DNA from: Ignavibacteriae bacterium HGW-Ignavibacteriae-1
GTDB taxonomy: Bacteria; Bacteroidota; Ignavibacteria; Kapaibacteriales; UBA2268
Length of the DNA stretch: 64,000 bases
NCBI GenBank assembly: GCA_002839825.1
Contig: PGYU01000012.1
Coordinates: forward strand, 21,658 to 85,657
Reading direction: 5' to 3'
In this document: piece after piece, positions 44,552 through 54,010 of the stretch
Position numbering within the stretch: position 1 is the first letter of the stretch
Layout: each line of letters begins with the position of its first letter
The notes under the pieces: model-generated
Databases searched by the model: none
Seen by the model: only the letters and a program-made list of their open reading frames with translations
Told to the model about the DNA's origin: nothing
Made by a program: the position numbers and the translations under genes

Positions 44552-45910
44552 TTACGAATTGAGCAAAATCTTTGACAAAGCAAGGGAAATTCTGTCCACC
44601 CATTCAATTTCAAAATCATATTTAGAAATCAGCTTGTCATAGTTCTGCTTTGGTATTACAGCGCTGCTGAAGCCAAGTTTTTCAGACTCTTTGAGCCTTT
44701 GTTCAATTCGTGCTACCGGACGAACTTCTCCCGTCAAACCGATTTCGCCAATCAGCACTCGCGAACGGTCAAGCGGCGAATCCTTGAATGAGCTTACAAT
44801 TGCAGCGGCGATTCCCAAATCTACCGATGGGTCGTTCAGGTAAATTCCACCAGCAACATTTACAAAAACGTCATATTGCCGGAATTGCATTCCCAGCCTT
44901 TTTTCCAGAACTGCCAAAATCATTTGCAGCCGTCGCAAATCGAAGCCATTGGAACTCCGCTGGGGTACACCATAGCTTGTAGATGTTACTAATGCCTGAA
45001 CTTCAATCAACAGTGGTCTCGAACCTTCGAGCGTAGTAACGACTGCTACTCCGGGTTCGTTCACATGGCTTGACGAAAGAAATACTTCCGATGGATTCAG
45101 CACTTCGTGCAGCCCGTCATCGCGCATTTCGAAAATGCCGATTTCGTTCGTTGAACCAAATCTATTTTTGAGTGCTCTTAATATTCTGAACGAATAATTT
45201 TTCTCACCTTCAAATTGCAAAACTGTATCAACAGTGTGTTCGAGCACTTTTGGTCCGGCAATGAACCCGTCCTTCGTCACATGCCCGACGATAAAAATTG
45301 ATTTGCCTGAATTTTTAGCTATGTTCATCAATTCGGCTGTACATTCGCGAACTTGCGAAATACTGCCCGGAGATGCATCAATTTTATCGGTATAAACGGA
45401 TTGAATCGAATCAATCACTATAATTTCACATTCAGACGCTTTGATATGTGGAATAATATTTTCCAGATTATTCTCGGCAATAAGAAGCAAATCTTCGTTA
45501 ATATCCTTCATCCGCATCGCTCTGTGCTTGATTTGCTTCAACGATTCTTCACCCGAAATGTACAAAGCCGAATTGCTTTTCAACCGTCCACATGTTTGAA
45601 GTAAAAGGGTTGATTTGCCGATTCCCGGGTCGCCACCAACCAAAATCAGTGAGCCGGGCATAATCCCACCACCGAGAACTCTGTCAAATTCGACAATATC
45701 AGTTTTGATTCTGTGGTCGCTTTTAGTCTCGATTTCCGAAAGTCTTTGCGGTGTAGAAGAATTTGAAATTCTCTCTTTTTTTGTGACTGATTGGCTCTCT
45801 TCGACAGTTTCGAGCAATGTATTCCAAGCCCCGCAATTGGAACATCTACCTGCCCATCGCGGAGTTTTGGCGCCACAGTCGCTACATTCGAATATTATCT
45901 TTTTTTTCAA
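44552..45910 (-). CDS. radA: DNA repair protein RadA
   Basis: A RecA-like ATPase that promotes branch migration in homologous recombination. The N-terminal zinc finger (CSDCGAKTPRWAGRCSNCG, residues 10-28) has all four cysteines. Walker A GGDPGIGKST, the RadA-specific KNRFG motif, and a C-terminal Lon-protease-like domain (DLGIAAAIVSS, GEIGLTGEVR) complete the family plan. Length 452 is normal. It lies in the same direction as ftsY, 66 bp after it. Confidence 0.96.
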   Translation of the reverse strand: MKKKIIFECSDCGAKTPRWAGRCSNCGAWNTLLETVEESQSVTKKERISNSSTPQRLSEIETKSDHRIKTDIVEFDRVLGGGIMPGSLILVGGDPGIGKSTLLLQTCGRLKSNSALYISGEESLKQIKHRAMRMKDINEDLLLIAENNLENIIPHIKASECEIIVIDSIQSVYTDKIDASPGSISQVRECTAELMNIAKNSGKSIFIVGHVTKDGFIAGPKVLEHTVDTVLQFEGEKNYSFRILRALKNRFGSTNEIGIFEMRDDGLHEVLNPSEVFLSSSHVNEPGVAVVTTLEGSRPLLIEVQALVTSTSYGVPQRSSNGFDLRRLQMILAVLEKRLGMQFRQYDVFVNVAGGIYLNDPSVDLGIAAAIVSSFKDSPLDRSRVLIGEIGLTGEVRPVARIEQRLKESEKLGFSSAVIPKQNYDKLISKYDFEIEWVDRISLALSKILLNS

Positions 45911-45976
45911 TTATGCTCGGAAAATTTTTATTACTTGGCTCATTGACAGCATCAAATTTGATACTTATGTCAATTA

Positions 45977-47029
45977 CTAATCATCCTCTTCGAGGTCTTC
46001 CTCTCTGATTCCAAAAATGGCTTCGGTAAAATAAGTCGGATTGAACACTTGCAAATCGTCGATTTTTTCGCCGACGCCAATGTATCTTACGGGTATTTTT
46101 AATTCGTTTGCAATTGGTATTACAACTCCACCTTTGGCAGTACCATCGAGTTTTGTCAGAACTATACCCGTTACTTTCGCTACTTTGGAAAATTCTTTAG
46201 CTTGTTGGATAGCATTTTGTCCTGTAGTAGCATCAAGAACCAGAAACACATCGTCAGGCGAATTCGCTTTTAATTTGCCGAGAACGCGAGTGATTTTTTC
46301 TAATTCTTGCATCAAATTTAATTTGTTATGCAATCTACCTGCAGTGTCAATTATAACTACATCGAAATCATTTTCTTTTGCTTTTTTGAGAGTCTCAAAT
46401 GCCACCGAAGCAGGGTCGGAAAATTGTGCATGTTGAACAATTTCAACTCCTGCACGTTCAGCCCAAATTTCAAGTTGCTCGTTAGCGGCTGCACGGAATG
46501 TATCTGCAGCACCGATGATTACTTTTTTGCCTGCATTTTTGTAATTATATGCCAATTTGCCGATTGTGGTTGTTTTGCCTACGCCATTCACACCAATCAC
46601 AAGAATCGTATGTGGACGTTTTGCGGCATCAATTTCAAAAATTGCATCATTATTTGCTGATGAAGAAAGCATAAGCAATTCGTGAATTTCTTCTTTGAGC
46701 AGGGTATAGAGCTCTTCGGAATTTTCGTATCCCTCTTTTTTGACGCGAGCGCGTAGTTTGCTAATGATTTGTTCGGAAGTAGTGACGCCAATATCGGACG
46801 TGATGAGGATTTCCTCAACTTCGTCCAACAATTTTTCGTCAATTTTTCTACCAACGCCAAGAACACTTTTGAATTTATCAAGAAAAGTTTTGCGTGTTTT
46901 GTCAAGTCCGGTCTTAACTTTATCAAGTTTCAGAGCAGTTCCGGCTTGTGTAATAACGGAATTTACTTTTTCGGAGACCTTATCAACTTGTGTGTTAAAC
47001 TTATCTTTAAGTTTTGAAAAGAAACTCAT
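45977..47029 (-). CDS. ftsY: Signal recognition particle receptor FtsY
   Basis: The SRP receptor GTPase, which docks ribosome-SRP complexes on the inner membrane. The NG domain is complete: G1 GVNGVGKTT, ADTFRAAA, DTAGRLH and TKLDGTAKGG. The N-terminal A domain is short (about 50 residues, helical, basic), as in many non-enterobacterial FtsY proteins. Length 350. Confidence 0.96.
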   Translation of the reverse strand: MSFFSKLKDKFNTQVDKVSEKVNSVITQAGTALKLDKVKTGLDKTRKTFLDKFKSVLGVGRKIDEKLLDEVEEILITSDIGVTTSEQIISKLRARVKKEGYENSEELYTLLKEEIHELLMLSSSANNDAIFEIDAAKRPHTILVIGVNGVGKTTTIGKLAYNYKNAGKKVIIGAADTFRAAANEQLEIWAERAGVEIVQHAQFSDPASVAFETLKKAKENDFDVVIIDTAGRLHNKLNLMQELEKITRVLGKLKANSPDDVFLVLDATTGQNAIQQAKEFSKVAKVTGIVLTKLDGTAKGGVVIPIANELKIPVRYIGVGEKIDDLQVFNPTYFTEAIFGIREEDLEEDD

Positions 47030-47089
47030 ACTGATTTATCTAAATTTTGTAAATAATAGGACTACAAATATACTTAATTGCTAATAAAA

Positions 47090-47623
47090 TTAAGAATTTA
47101 GTTTTTGATTTCCCTTATTTTTCAGAGCTTGAATCCACCTGATTAGATAAAGTGCAAATGAATAAATCATTGCAGCCAAACATAGATAATATCCGTATCG
47201 CGAAGCGAAATCTATACCGAGCAGAACTGCCAGAATCGTTACGAGCATTAGGACAAATGTGACCTTGCCTTCGAAATTTGATGCCATTACATAATTCAGC
47301 TTAGTTTTGGCGTATAATCCTCCGGTCAGTATCAGAGTATCACGAACGGCAAAAGCTACGAGGAACCACAAAGGCATGATGTCGGCTATGACCATCGCAA
47401 CGGCAAAGAGGAAGAGGAAGACTTTATCGCCAATCGGGTCGAGTATTTTGCCTAATTCGGTAATGGTATGCGTTTTGCGTGCCACATAGCCATCGAAAAA
47501 GTCTGTCAATCCCGCAATTACACCAACTATCATTGCTTCGACGTTATGACCTGTCAGAATCAAATACATTGCCGGCAATGCCAAAATAATTCTTGAAATG
47601 CTGAGAAAATTAGACAAGTTCAT
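47090..47623 (-). CDS. pgsA: CDP-diacylglycerol-glycerol-3-phosphate 3-phosphatidyltransferase
   Basis: A membrane enzyme making phosphatidylglycerol phosphate from CDP-diacylglycerol and glycerol 3-phosphate. The CDP-alcohol phosphotransferase motif D-G-x2-A-R-x8-G-x3-D-x3-D is complete in DGYVARKTHTITELGKILD(PIGD). Four to five hydrophobic segments and 177 residues fit PgsA. Its ATG at 47623 overlaps the end of the upstream symporter gene by 14 bp. The glycerol 3-phosphate it uses can come from gpsA at 53 kb. Confidence 0.92.
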   Translation of the reverse strand: MNLSNFLSISRIILALPAMYLILTGHNVEAMIVGVIAGLTDFFDGYVARKTHTITELGKILDPIGDKVFLFLFAVAMVIADIMPLWFLVAFAVRDTLILTGGLYAKTKLNYVMASNFEGKVTFVLMLVTILAVLLGIDFASRYGYYLCLAAMIYSFALYLIRWIQALKNKGNQKLNS

Positions 47624-49010
47624 TATTTTTTTTATTTATCGCTAAAAATATTATTGCTAAAATAACACTTAATATAATTCCCGGAAACATTGGTTCGATA
47701 TTGCTTAATATTTCTATCCCAAATCCGGGTATAATCATCCAAATTAATGAGATTGATGAAGCGAGAATCATTATGATAATAGCCTGGCGAGAATTGATTT
47801 TCAGGGATTTTATCATTGTCAATGTCAGCGGCACAATCAATCCCGGCACAGTCACAGATGCAGTTTTGTAAATTATTTCGACTGCCGATGGAATTGCTAT
47901 TGCTACAGTCACTCCGACAATTGACGTCAGTATCAAGCCAACTTTGGTTAATTTGTCAGCACTAATGTGTTTGAGTCTTTTGAATTTTGTTAAAATGTCA
48001 TTTCCGATTGTTGTTGCACTTATGAAAGCATAGCTATCCAGCGTTGACATTACTGCCGAAAGCATCGAAATCACAAAAATCCCTTTCCAAATTGGTGGCA
48101 ACACGAGTTCGCCCAGAACCGGAAATGCCATCAGTGCATTGTCAGGAGATGTGAAAGCTCTTGCATAAAGCCCTGTGAACAAGGTCAGGAAGTCGAAAAC
48201 CGCCCAAAAGACTACGGAAATCAAAATTCCATTTCGGGCTGTTTTGCTATTTGTGGCAGCGCTGCATCGTTGGTGGAATCCCGGGTCAACAAAGGTTTGC
48301 AATGCAATTATGAACCATGCAGCGATGTATTGCCAACTCAAAGTTCCTGTAGCAGTCGTATGCTTATCGGGCAAAAGCGTTGTCATTTCCGAAATTGAAC
48401 CAAGGGTCAAAATCGAAAAAATCAGCAATGCGGCAAACCCGAGATACATGAATACAAATTGTATGGCATTTGTGTAAACGTCGGCTTTAAATCCACCTGT
48501 GAAAAGATAGGCAATTGAAGCAATCGAACCAATAATTATCGAAATCCATAGTTCAAATCCCGTAAACATTTGGATTAGAATCCCAAGCATAAGGATATAT
48601 GCCGATGGAACTGTAATGAACAAAATTATTATGGATGAGATTACTCCCGCTGTGCCGTTGTAATTTCTCCTGATTTGGTCGGGAATCGTCATCACGTTTG
48701 CATCGCGAATCTTTCCGGCAAAAAATATTGCAAACAGCACCGCTGCGACGTAATATGGCAATCCGAAACAAACCCAAGCCACCACACCGGAATTAAACAC
48801 AAATTCGCCAACGCCGAGTATGCTGCCGTACCAAGTTGCAACAAGTGTCGCGATGAAAAAGGGTAATGTCAGACGGCGTCCGGCGAGAATATATTCTTCG
48901 GGTGAGTTGCCGTATTTTTTTTCTTTGCGAGAAGCAATTACAAAACCTACGTAAAGCACTATTGCAAAATAGGCAATGATGATTACCAAATCCGCAATTG
49001 TTAGAGTCAT
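47610..49010 (-). CDS. Sodium:solute symporter (SSS family)
   Basis: A 466-residue polytopic inner-membrane transporter of the SSS family with about 12-13 predicted helices. An early WYGSILGVGEFVF segment, RDANVMTIPDQI and QTFVDPGFHQRC are typical of the family. The substrate (sugar, proline, pantothenate, other) cannot be told from sequence. The gene overlaps its neighbours on both sides (4 bp with the epimerase, 14 bp with pgsA), so it is in a tightly packed operon. Confidence 0.9.
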   Translation of the reverse strand: MTLTIADLVIIIAYFAIVLYVGFVIASRKEKKYGNSPEEYILAGRRLTLPFFIATLVATWYGSILGVGEFVFNSGVVAWVCFGLPYYVAAVLFAIFFAGKIRDANVMTIPDQIRRNYNGTAGVISSIIILFITVPSAYILMLGILIQMFTGFELWISIIIGSIASIAYLFTGGFKADVYTNAIQFVFMYLGFAALLIFSILTLGSISEMTTLLPDKHTTATGTLSWQYIAAWFIIALQTFVDPGFHQRCSAATNSKTARNGILISVVFWAVFDFLTLFTGLYARAFTSPDNALMAFPVLGELVLPPIWKGIFVISMLSAVMSTLDSYAFISATTIGNDILTKFKRLKHISADKLTKVGLILTSIVGVTVAIAIPSAVEIIYKTASVTVPGLIVPLTLTMIKSLKINSRQAIIIMILASSISLIWMIIPGFGIEILSNIEPMFPGIILSVILAIIFLAINKKNNELV

Positions 49011-49936
49011 TTGCTTAGAACGTTCTTTTGGAAATATTCAACTGTAAGTCGAAGCCCCAAATCCAAATCAATATCCGGTAACCAGCCAAGTTCATGTTTG
49101 ATTTTGTCATAGGAGCAACAGCTACGTCTTTGCTCGCCTTGTTTGCCCTCGAGATGAGCACGCTCGCATTTGGCATCAGTAATGCTTTTGATTTTGTCAA
49201 AGACTTCGTTCACGTTTACTTCAGTTGCAGTGCTGATGTTGTAAATGCCTTTGTAAGCATCGCTGAGTGCTAGTACATTAGCTTTTACAACGTCGCTCAC
49301 AAAAACGTAATCGCGTGTGTTGAGACCATCGCCATATATATATGGCTGCTCGCCTTGGAGCATCTTTCCGATGAAAATTGCCACCACACCTGCTTCACCT
49401 TGAGCATTTTGGCGAGGACCGTAAACGTTGGAATATCGCAAAATAGCAGTTTCGATTTTACGAACTTCTGAATAATAATACAAATATTTCTCGTTTGCAT
49501 ATTTGGAAATGCCGTACGGAGAGCATGGTTTGGGCGGATAATCCTCGCTTGTAGGGAGAATGTCAGCTTCGCCGTAAACTGCTCCACCTGACGAGGCGAA
49601 TATTATTTTTTTCACACCCGTTGCTATAGCAGCTTCATAGACATTTATACTGCCGATAATGTTCACACCTGCATCATATGCAGGGTTGCCGACTGATACG
49701 CGAACATCCATTTGAGCCGCATGATGATTGACAATATCGAATTGCTCAAGCTCGAAGATTCGTCGAATTTCGTTAGTACGGATATCAATTTCGTGAAATT
49801 TGGCTTTTGGATTGACATTTTCCAATTTCCCGGTGGAAAGATTATCAAAAATATGTACCTCGTGACCCAAAGCAATGTATTCGTCAGCAATATTTGAAGC
49901 TATAAATCCGGCTCCGCCGGTAAGTGCAATTTTCAT
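49007..49936 (-). CDS. NAD-dependent sugar epimerase/dehydratase (GalE-like)
   Basis: A 309-residue extended short-chain dehydrogenase. GGAGFIASNIAD is the NAD-binding motif, and the catalytic Ser (SSGGAVYGE) and Tyr-Lys pair (YGISKYANEKYL) are present. It most resembles UDP-glucose/UDP-N-acetylglucosamine 4-epimerases used for cell-surface sugars. The exact nucleotide sugar is not decidable. It begins 11 bases after the pyrimidine phosphorylase gene. Confidence 0.9.
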   Translation of the reverse strand: MKIALTGGAGFIASNIADEYIALGHEVHIFDNLSTGKLENVNPKAKFHEIDIRTNEIRRIFELEQFDIVNHHAAQMDVRVSVGNPAYDAGVNIIGSINVYEAAIATGVKKIIFASSGGAVYGEADILPTSEDYPPKPCSPYGISKYANEKYLYYYSEVRKIETAILRYSNVYGPRQNAQGEAGVVAIFIGKMLQGEQPYIYGDGLNTRDYVFVSDVVKANVLALSDAYKGIYNISTATEVNVNEVFDKIKSITDAKCERAHLEGKQGEQRRSCCSYDKIKHELGWLPDIDLDLGLRLTVEYFQKNVLSK

Positions 49937-49947
49937 TTTGTTCCTCG

Positions 49948-51249
49948 TTAATTATACCAATCATCAATTATTAATTTTGGTATCAAAATCTCATCGTTCT
50001 CCGTAATTACAATGCAAAATTTCAATAATTCTGCCGCATCTGCAAATTTTGTACTGTCTGACGCATATAAGACGGCGATAGTTTCATCTTTTGACACTTT
50101 GTCGCCAATCTTTTTCCTCAGCTGAATTCCTGCCGCATAGTCAATCTTGTCATAGACGTTCTGTCTGCCGGCTCCGAGCATAATTCCGACAATACCGACG
50201 TTTATGGTATCAACTTGACTTACATAGCCGTCCACGTCGGATTTAATCTCAAATTTCGGTGTGTTAAGAAAATTATTTCTCGAAATTTCTAAGTTGCCGC
50301 CTTGTGATTCGACCATTTTCAAGAAATTTTTGTAAGCTTGTCCGCTTTTTAGAATCTCCTTGTTTTTGGCATGAATATCGTCAATTTTATTGTTAATGCC
50401 TGAAGCCAACACCATCGAATCAGCCAATTTCAAGCTTAATTCTTCAATATCCGGCGAAATATTTCCTTTAAGCGATTCAATCGTTTCTTCGATTTCGAGC
50501 CAATTTCCGATTGCATAACCAAGTGGTTGCTCCATCGAACTGAAAATTATTCTCATTTTAAGTCCGATATCTAAAGCGACATCCAGCATTGATTCCGCAA
50601 GTTGCTTGGCTTCATCAATGTCTTGCATGAATGCACCGTTTCCTGTTTTCATGTCAATCACCAATCCGTCCAAATCTTCGACCAATTTCTTGCTCATAAT
50701 GGAAGCTGTAATCAGCCCCACAGATTCTACATTGCCCGTTACGTCTCGGATATGATACAAAATCCCGTCTGCAGGAGCAATTTGGGGCGTTTGCGATGTC
50801 ATAAATGCATTATTCTGGAGCAGCAATTTCCGACATTCATCATAATCAAGCTGCATATTGAAACCGTCTATAGATTCCAATTTATCAACCGTTCCGCCTG
50901 TATGTCCAAGCCCACGCCCTGAAATCATCGGTACGGCAATTCCGGCAGACATGCAAATCGGTACAAGCAATAATGAAATTTTATCGCCAACACCGCCTGT
51001 TGAATGCTTATCAATTTTTGGTAATTTTATATCCGAAAAATCGAATTTCATACCCGAATCCCGCATTGCGAAAGTCATTGCGGCGGTTTCGTCGCGATTC
51101 AAACCATGAATACATGCAGAAGTCAAAAAAGCTGCAGCCTGAATATCGGAAACATAATTATTTATCAAACCCCGAATGAAGTACCGAATTTCCTCTCCAG
51201 TCAGGTTGTATCCTTCTCTTTTCTTTTTCAGTAGCTCTGAAATTAACAT
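49948..51249 (-). CDS. Thymidine/pyrimidine-nucleoside phosphorylase
   Basis: Cleaves thymidine (and perhaps uridine) to base and (deoxy)ribose 1-phosphate in nucleoside salvage. The family signature KHSTGGVGDKISL and the phosphate-binding MISGRGLGHTGGTVDKLES are intact. Length 433 matches DeoA/Pdp (about 430-440). The C-terminal alpha/beta domain (GYVSQVDT, LGAGRQ, GIQLRKKIGDKV) is complete. First gene of the minus-strand run. Confidence 0.94.
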   Translation of the reverse strand: MLISELLKKKREGYNLTGEEIRYFIRGLINNYVSDIQAAAFLTSACIHGLNRDETAAMTFAMRDSGMKFDFSDIKLPKIDKHSTGGVGDKISLLLVPICMSAGIAVPMISGRGLGHTGGTVDKLESIDGFNMQLDYDECRKLLLQNNAFMTSQTPQIAPADGILYHIRDVTGNVESVGLITASIMSKKLVEDLDGLVIDMKTGNGAFMQDIDEAKQLAESMLDVALDIGLKMRIIFSSMEQPLGYAIGNWLEIEETIESLKGNISPDIEELSLKLADSMVLASGINNKIDDIHAKNKEILKSGQAYKNFLKMVESQGGNLEISRNNFLNTPKFEIKSDVDGYVSQVDTINVGIVGIMLGAGRQNVYDKIDYAAGIQLRKKIGDKVSKDETIAVLYASDSTKFADAAELLKFCIVITENDEILIPKLIIDDWYN

Positions 51250-51376
51250 TTTTTCAAAATTATTTTTAAGAAATTAAAATTAGTTTATTGCTATTAGCAA
51301 TATGTTTTGTAATTTATATTTTGTTAATTTGTATAAATATAATTTCAAATTTAGTAAAATAATGATGCACTACGCA

Positions 51377-52132
51377 ATGCCAATTTCGCAAAGACTTAAA
51401 AAACTTATTAAGTCATTGCACCAAAAGCCATTTAGAGACCAGAATGGTTTATTTTTAGTCGAAGGCGAAAAGTTAGCCAACGAATTACTCATAAGCGATT
51501 TTCATCCGGAGCTTATCGTTGTAAAAGATGCACCGTCATCTGATATCATAGATTGCATCGAACAATTCTCCGAAAAAGGGACACCAATTTATACTGCTCC
51601 TAAGCACCAATTCGACCAAATTTGCGATACGAAAACACCGCAAAATGTGTTAGCAGTCGTAAATATAAAGCATAGAGAAGTGCTGAAAAATGAGCCTTTC
51701 ATAGCTTTGGATGGAATATCCGACCCTGGAAACGTCGGGACAATTATCCGTACTGCTGATTGGTTCGGGTACAAGCAAGTGATACTCGGTAAGGATTGTG
51801 CTGATATTTTCAATCCCAAAACTGTACGCGGAACGATGGGCGCAATTTTCAAGACACATTTGATATACGAGCCGGATCTGGCGGAATACTTAAAAGAGAC
51901 TTTCCCAAAACATAAAATATATGGTGCTTCAGCTAAAGCAGAAACTGCTTTACAAAGCATCAAACCCAAAAAACTGTATGGTATAGTCCTGGGAAGCGAG
52001 TCCCACGGAATAAGCGAACAGACTATCGAAATACTTGACGGTGAATTCAAAATCGAAGGCAAAGGTCGTACAGAGTCGCTTAATGTTGCAGTTGCAGCAT
52101 CAATAGCGATGTACCACCTATCAAATTTCTAA
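51377..52132 (+). CDS. SpoU/TrmH family RNA 2'-O-methyltransferase
   Basis: A SPOUT-class methyltransferase for tRNA or 23S rRNA. An N-terminal substrate-binding domain (FLVEGEKLANELL) leads to the knotted domain with the three SpoU motifs: LDGISDPGNVGTIIRTADWFG region, VLGSESHGIS and SLNVAVAASIAMY. Homologues begin with a short SxRxKxIKSLHQKxFR stretch, so the ATG at 51377 is preferred; further in-frame ATGs are at 51302, 51362 and 51365. No good ribosome site precedes any of them. The modified RNA position is unknown. Confidence 0.9.
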   Translation: MPISQRLKKLIKSLHQKPFRDQNGLFLVEGEKLANELLISDFHPELIVVKDAPSSDIIDCIEQFSEKGTPIYTAPKHQFDQICDTKTPQNVLAVVNIKHREVLKNEPFIALDGISDPGNVGTIIRTADWFGYKQVILGKDCADIFNPKTVRGTMGAIFKTHLIYEPDLAEYLKETFPKHKIYGASAKAETALQSIKPKKLYGIVLGSESHGISEQTIEILDGEFKIEGKGRTESLNVAVAASIAMYHLSNF

Positions 52133-52167
52133 GCTATTTCATACGTCTATATTATATGTGATAATTT

Positions 52168-52190
52168 TTCAGTAATTTTGTATTACTGAA
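52168..52190. other. Hairpin between methyltransferase and plsY
   Basis: Perfect 9-bp stem TTCAGTAAT/ATTACTGAA around TTTGT, with TTTTTT 10-15 bases later. It could be a weak terminator or a regulatory structure in the plsY leader. Confidence 0.45.
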
Positions 52191-52237
52191 GAGTAATTAG
52201 GTTTTTTGATACAACATATTAAAACATAAGATAAAAC

Positions 52238-52963
52238 ATGAATGAGATTCTGAGTATTGCTATCATAATCATATTGAGCTACTTTGTAGGTTCTATTCCG
52301 ACCGGTGTTATCGTAAGTAAGCTGTTTTTCGGTTTCGATTTACGTATCAAAGGTAGTGGTAATATGGGTTCAACTAACGCTTTCCGTACTTTGGGTTGGA
52401 AATGGGGTTTGTTTGTCCAAATTTTTGACCTTGCAAAAGGATATATAGCAGTAGCAGTGATTGCCGGAATTTTAGGCAAAGGAATATCAATCCCAAATGC
52501 CACATTCTTCGAAGATTTGACTATCATCAAAATGATTGCCGGTGTAACGGCAGTTTGCGGGCATATTTGGTCAGTTTTTGTCGGATTCAAAGGTGGCAAA
52601 GGTGTCAATACCGCAGCCGGAATGCTTATTGGACTTGTACCTGTAGATGTTTCTATAGCCGCCGCAGCATTCATCCTTGCGGTTGTTTTCTCGGGTTACG
52701 TATCCTTAGGTTCGATAGTCGCCGCCTTTTCAATTCCATCCTCAATGCTTGTGCGTTATAATATTTTTGGTGCAAATATCGAAGGTTACCACCTACTTAT
52801 TTATTTTTCCTTAGGATTAATGATGTTGGTGATTTATACTCACCGTGCTAATATTGGAAGACTTATTAAGGGAACAGAAAATAGATTTTCAAAATTGCAT
52901 CTGATTAGGTTGAAACATCGAGAAAATAAACAAAGCATCGATAAATCTGAAAGTGAAAAATGA
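52238..52963 (+). CDS. plsY: Acyl-phosphate:glycerol-3-phosphate acyltransferase PlsY
   Basis: Transfers an acyl group from acyl-phosphate to glycerol 3-phosphate, the first step of phosphatidic acid synthesis. The three conserved loops are seen: GSIPTG, GSGNMGSTNAFRTLG and FKGGKGVNTAAG. Five to six membrane helices. At 241 residues it is slightly longer than usual (about 200-210), the extra being a basic C-terminal tail. The stop overlaps the gpsA start (ATGA), so supply and use of glycerol 3-phosphate are co-expressed. Confidence 0.95.
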   Translation: MNEILSIAIIIILSYFVGSIPTGVIVSKLFFGFDLRIKGSGNMGSTNAFRTLGWKWGLFVQIFDLAKGYIAVAVIAGILGKGISIPNATFFEDLTIIKMIAGVTAVCGHIWSVFVGFKGGKGVNTAAGMLIGLVPVDVSIAAAAFILAVVFSGYVSLGSIVAAFSIPSSMLVRYNIFGANIEGYHLLIYFSLGLMMLVIYTHRANIGRLIKGTENRFSKLHLIRLKHRENKQSIDKSESEK

Positions 52964-53961
52964 ATTCTATGAGAATAGGTATTATTGGTGCCGGTGGTTG
53001 GGGCACTGCTTTAGGCTTAGTGCTTAATCATAACGAGCACGATGTTTTCCTATGGACTCATGACCCCAATCTCACTCATACAATTAACCGATACCATATC
53101 AACAAGGATTATCTACCAAACGTAATTTTACCCCCAACACTTACTTCAACTAATGATGCAAGCAGATTATCTGATTGCGATTTGATTTTGAATACCATCC
53201 CGACCCAGTATATTCGAGCCACAATTAAAAATTTCTCCTTGCCATTACAAAATAAATTGATTGTTAATGGTTCGAAAGGAATTGAAACCGAATCTTTGAA
53301 ACGAATTTCAGAAATTTTCAAAGAAGCTGCTGCAACAGATGCCCAAAATTACACAATATTGACAGGTCCGAGCCACGCGGAAGAAGTATCGCGCGAAATG
53401 CCAACAACTGTAGTTGCAGCATCGGAAAATATTGAATTTGCGAAAAGAATTCAAGAAATTTTCAGCAATGATAAATTTCGTGTCTATTCGAGCAATGATG
53501 TCGTCGGATGCGAGATGGGCGGTTCGCTTAAAAATGTTATTGCATTAGCTGCCGGAATAATTGATGGATTGGAGTTGGGTGATAACACTAAAGCTGCACT
53601 TATCACTCGCGGACTCGCCGAAATGTCACGTCTTGGGATTGCTATGGGCGCCAATCCACTTACATTTTCCGGGCTTTCGGGCTTGGGCGATTTGATTGTA
53701 ACTTGCAATAGTCAGCACAGCCGTAATCGCTACGTTGGTGAGATGATTGGACGCGGCAAAAAACTAAATCAAATCATCGAAGAGATGAAAATGATTGCAG
53801 AAGGTGTTAAAACTACCGAATCTGCATATCATTTGGGACTTAAGCATCATGTAGAAATTCCTATTGCCGAACAAATTTACCGAATATTATTCGAAGACCT
53901 CGAGCCACTTGAAGCAATTAAGGAATTAATGACCCGAACTTCAAAATACGAATGGTGGTAG
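52960..53961 (+). CDS. gpsA: NAD(P)-dependent glycerol-3-phosphate dehydrogenase
   Basis: Reduces dihydroxyacetone phosphate to glycerol 3-phosphate for lipid synthesis. GAGGWGTALG is the nucleotide-binding motif, GPSHAEEV and the KNVIALAAGI/DGLELGDNTKAAL region are the catalytic-domain signature. Length 333 is normal. A second ATG at 52969 is nearly as good a start. It is coupled to plsY by a four-base overlap. Confidence 0.96.
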   Translation: MNSMRIGIIGAGGWGTALGLVLNHNEHDVFLWTHDPNLTHTINRYHINKDYLPNVILPPTLTSTNDASRLSDCDLILNTIPTQYIRATIKNFSLPLQNKLIVNGSKGIETESLKRISEIFKEAAATDAQNYTILTGPSHAEEVSREMPTTVVAASENIEFAKRIQEIFSNDKFRVYSSNDVVGCEMGGSLKNVIALAAGIIDGLELGDNTKAALITRGLAEMSRLGIAMGANPLTFSGLSGLGDLIVTCNSQHSRNRYVGEMIGRGKKLNQIIEEMKMIAEGVKTTESAYHLGLKHHVEIPIAEQIYRILFEDLEPLEAIKELMTRTSKYEWW

Positions 53962-54010
53962 TAAATTTCAACTATCCAATAGTAAATATCATATCAACGT
54001 CGTGAAGCCT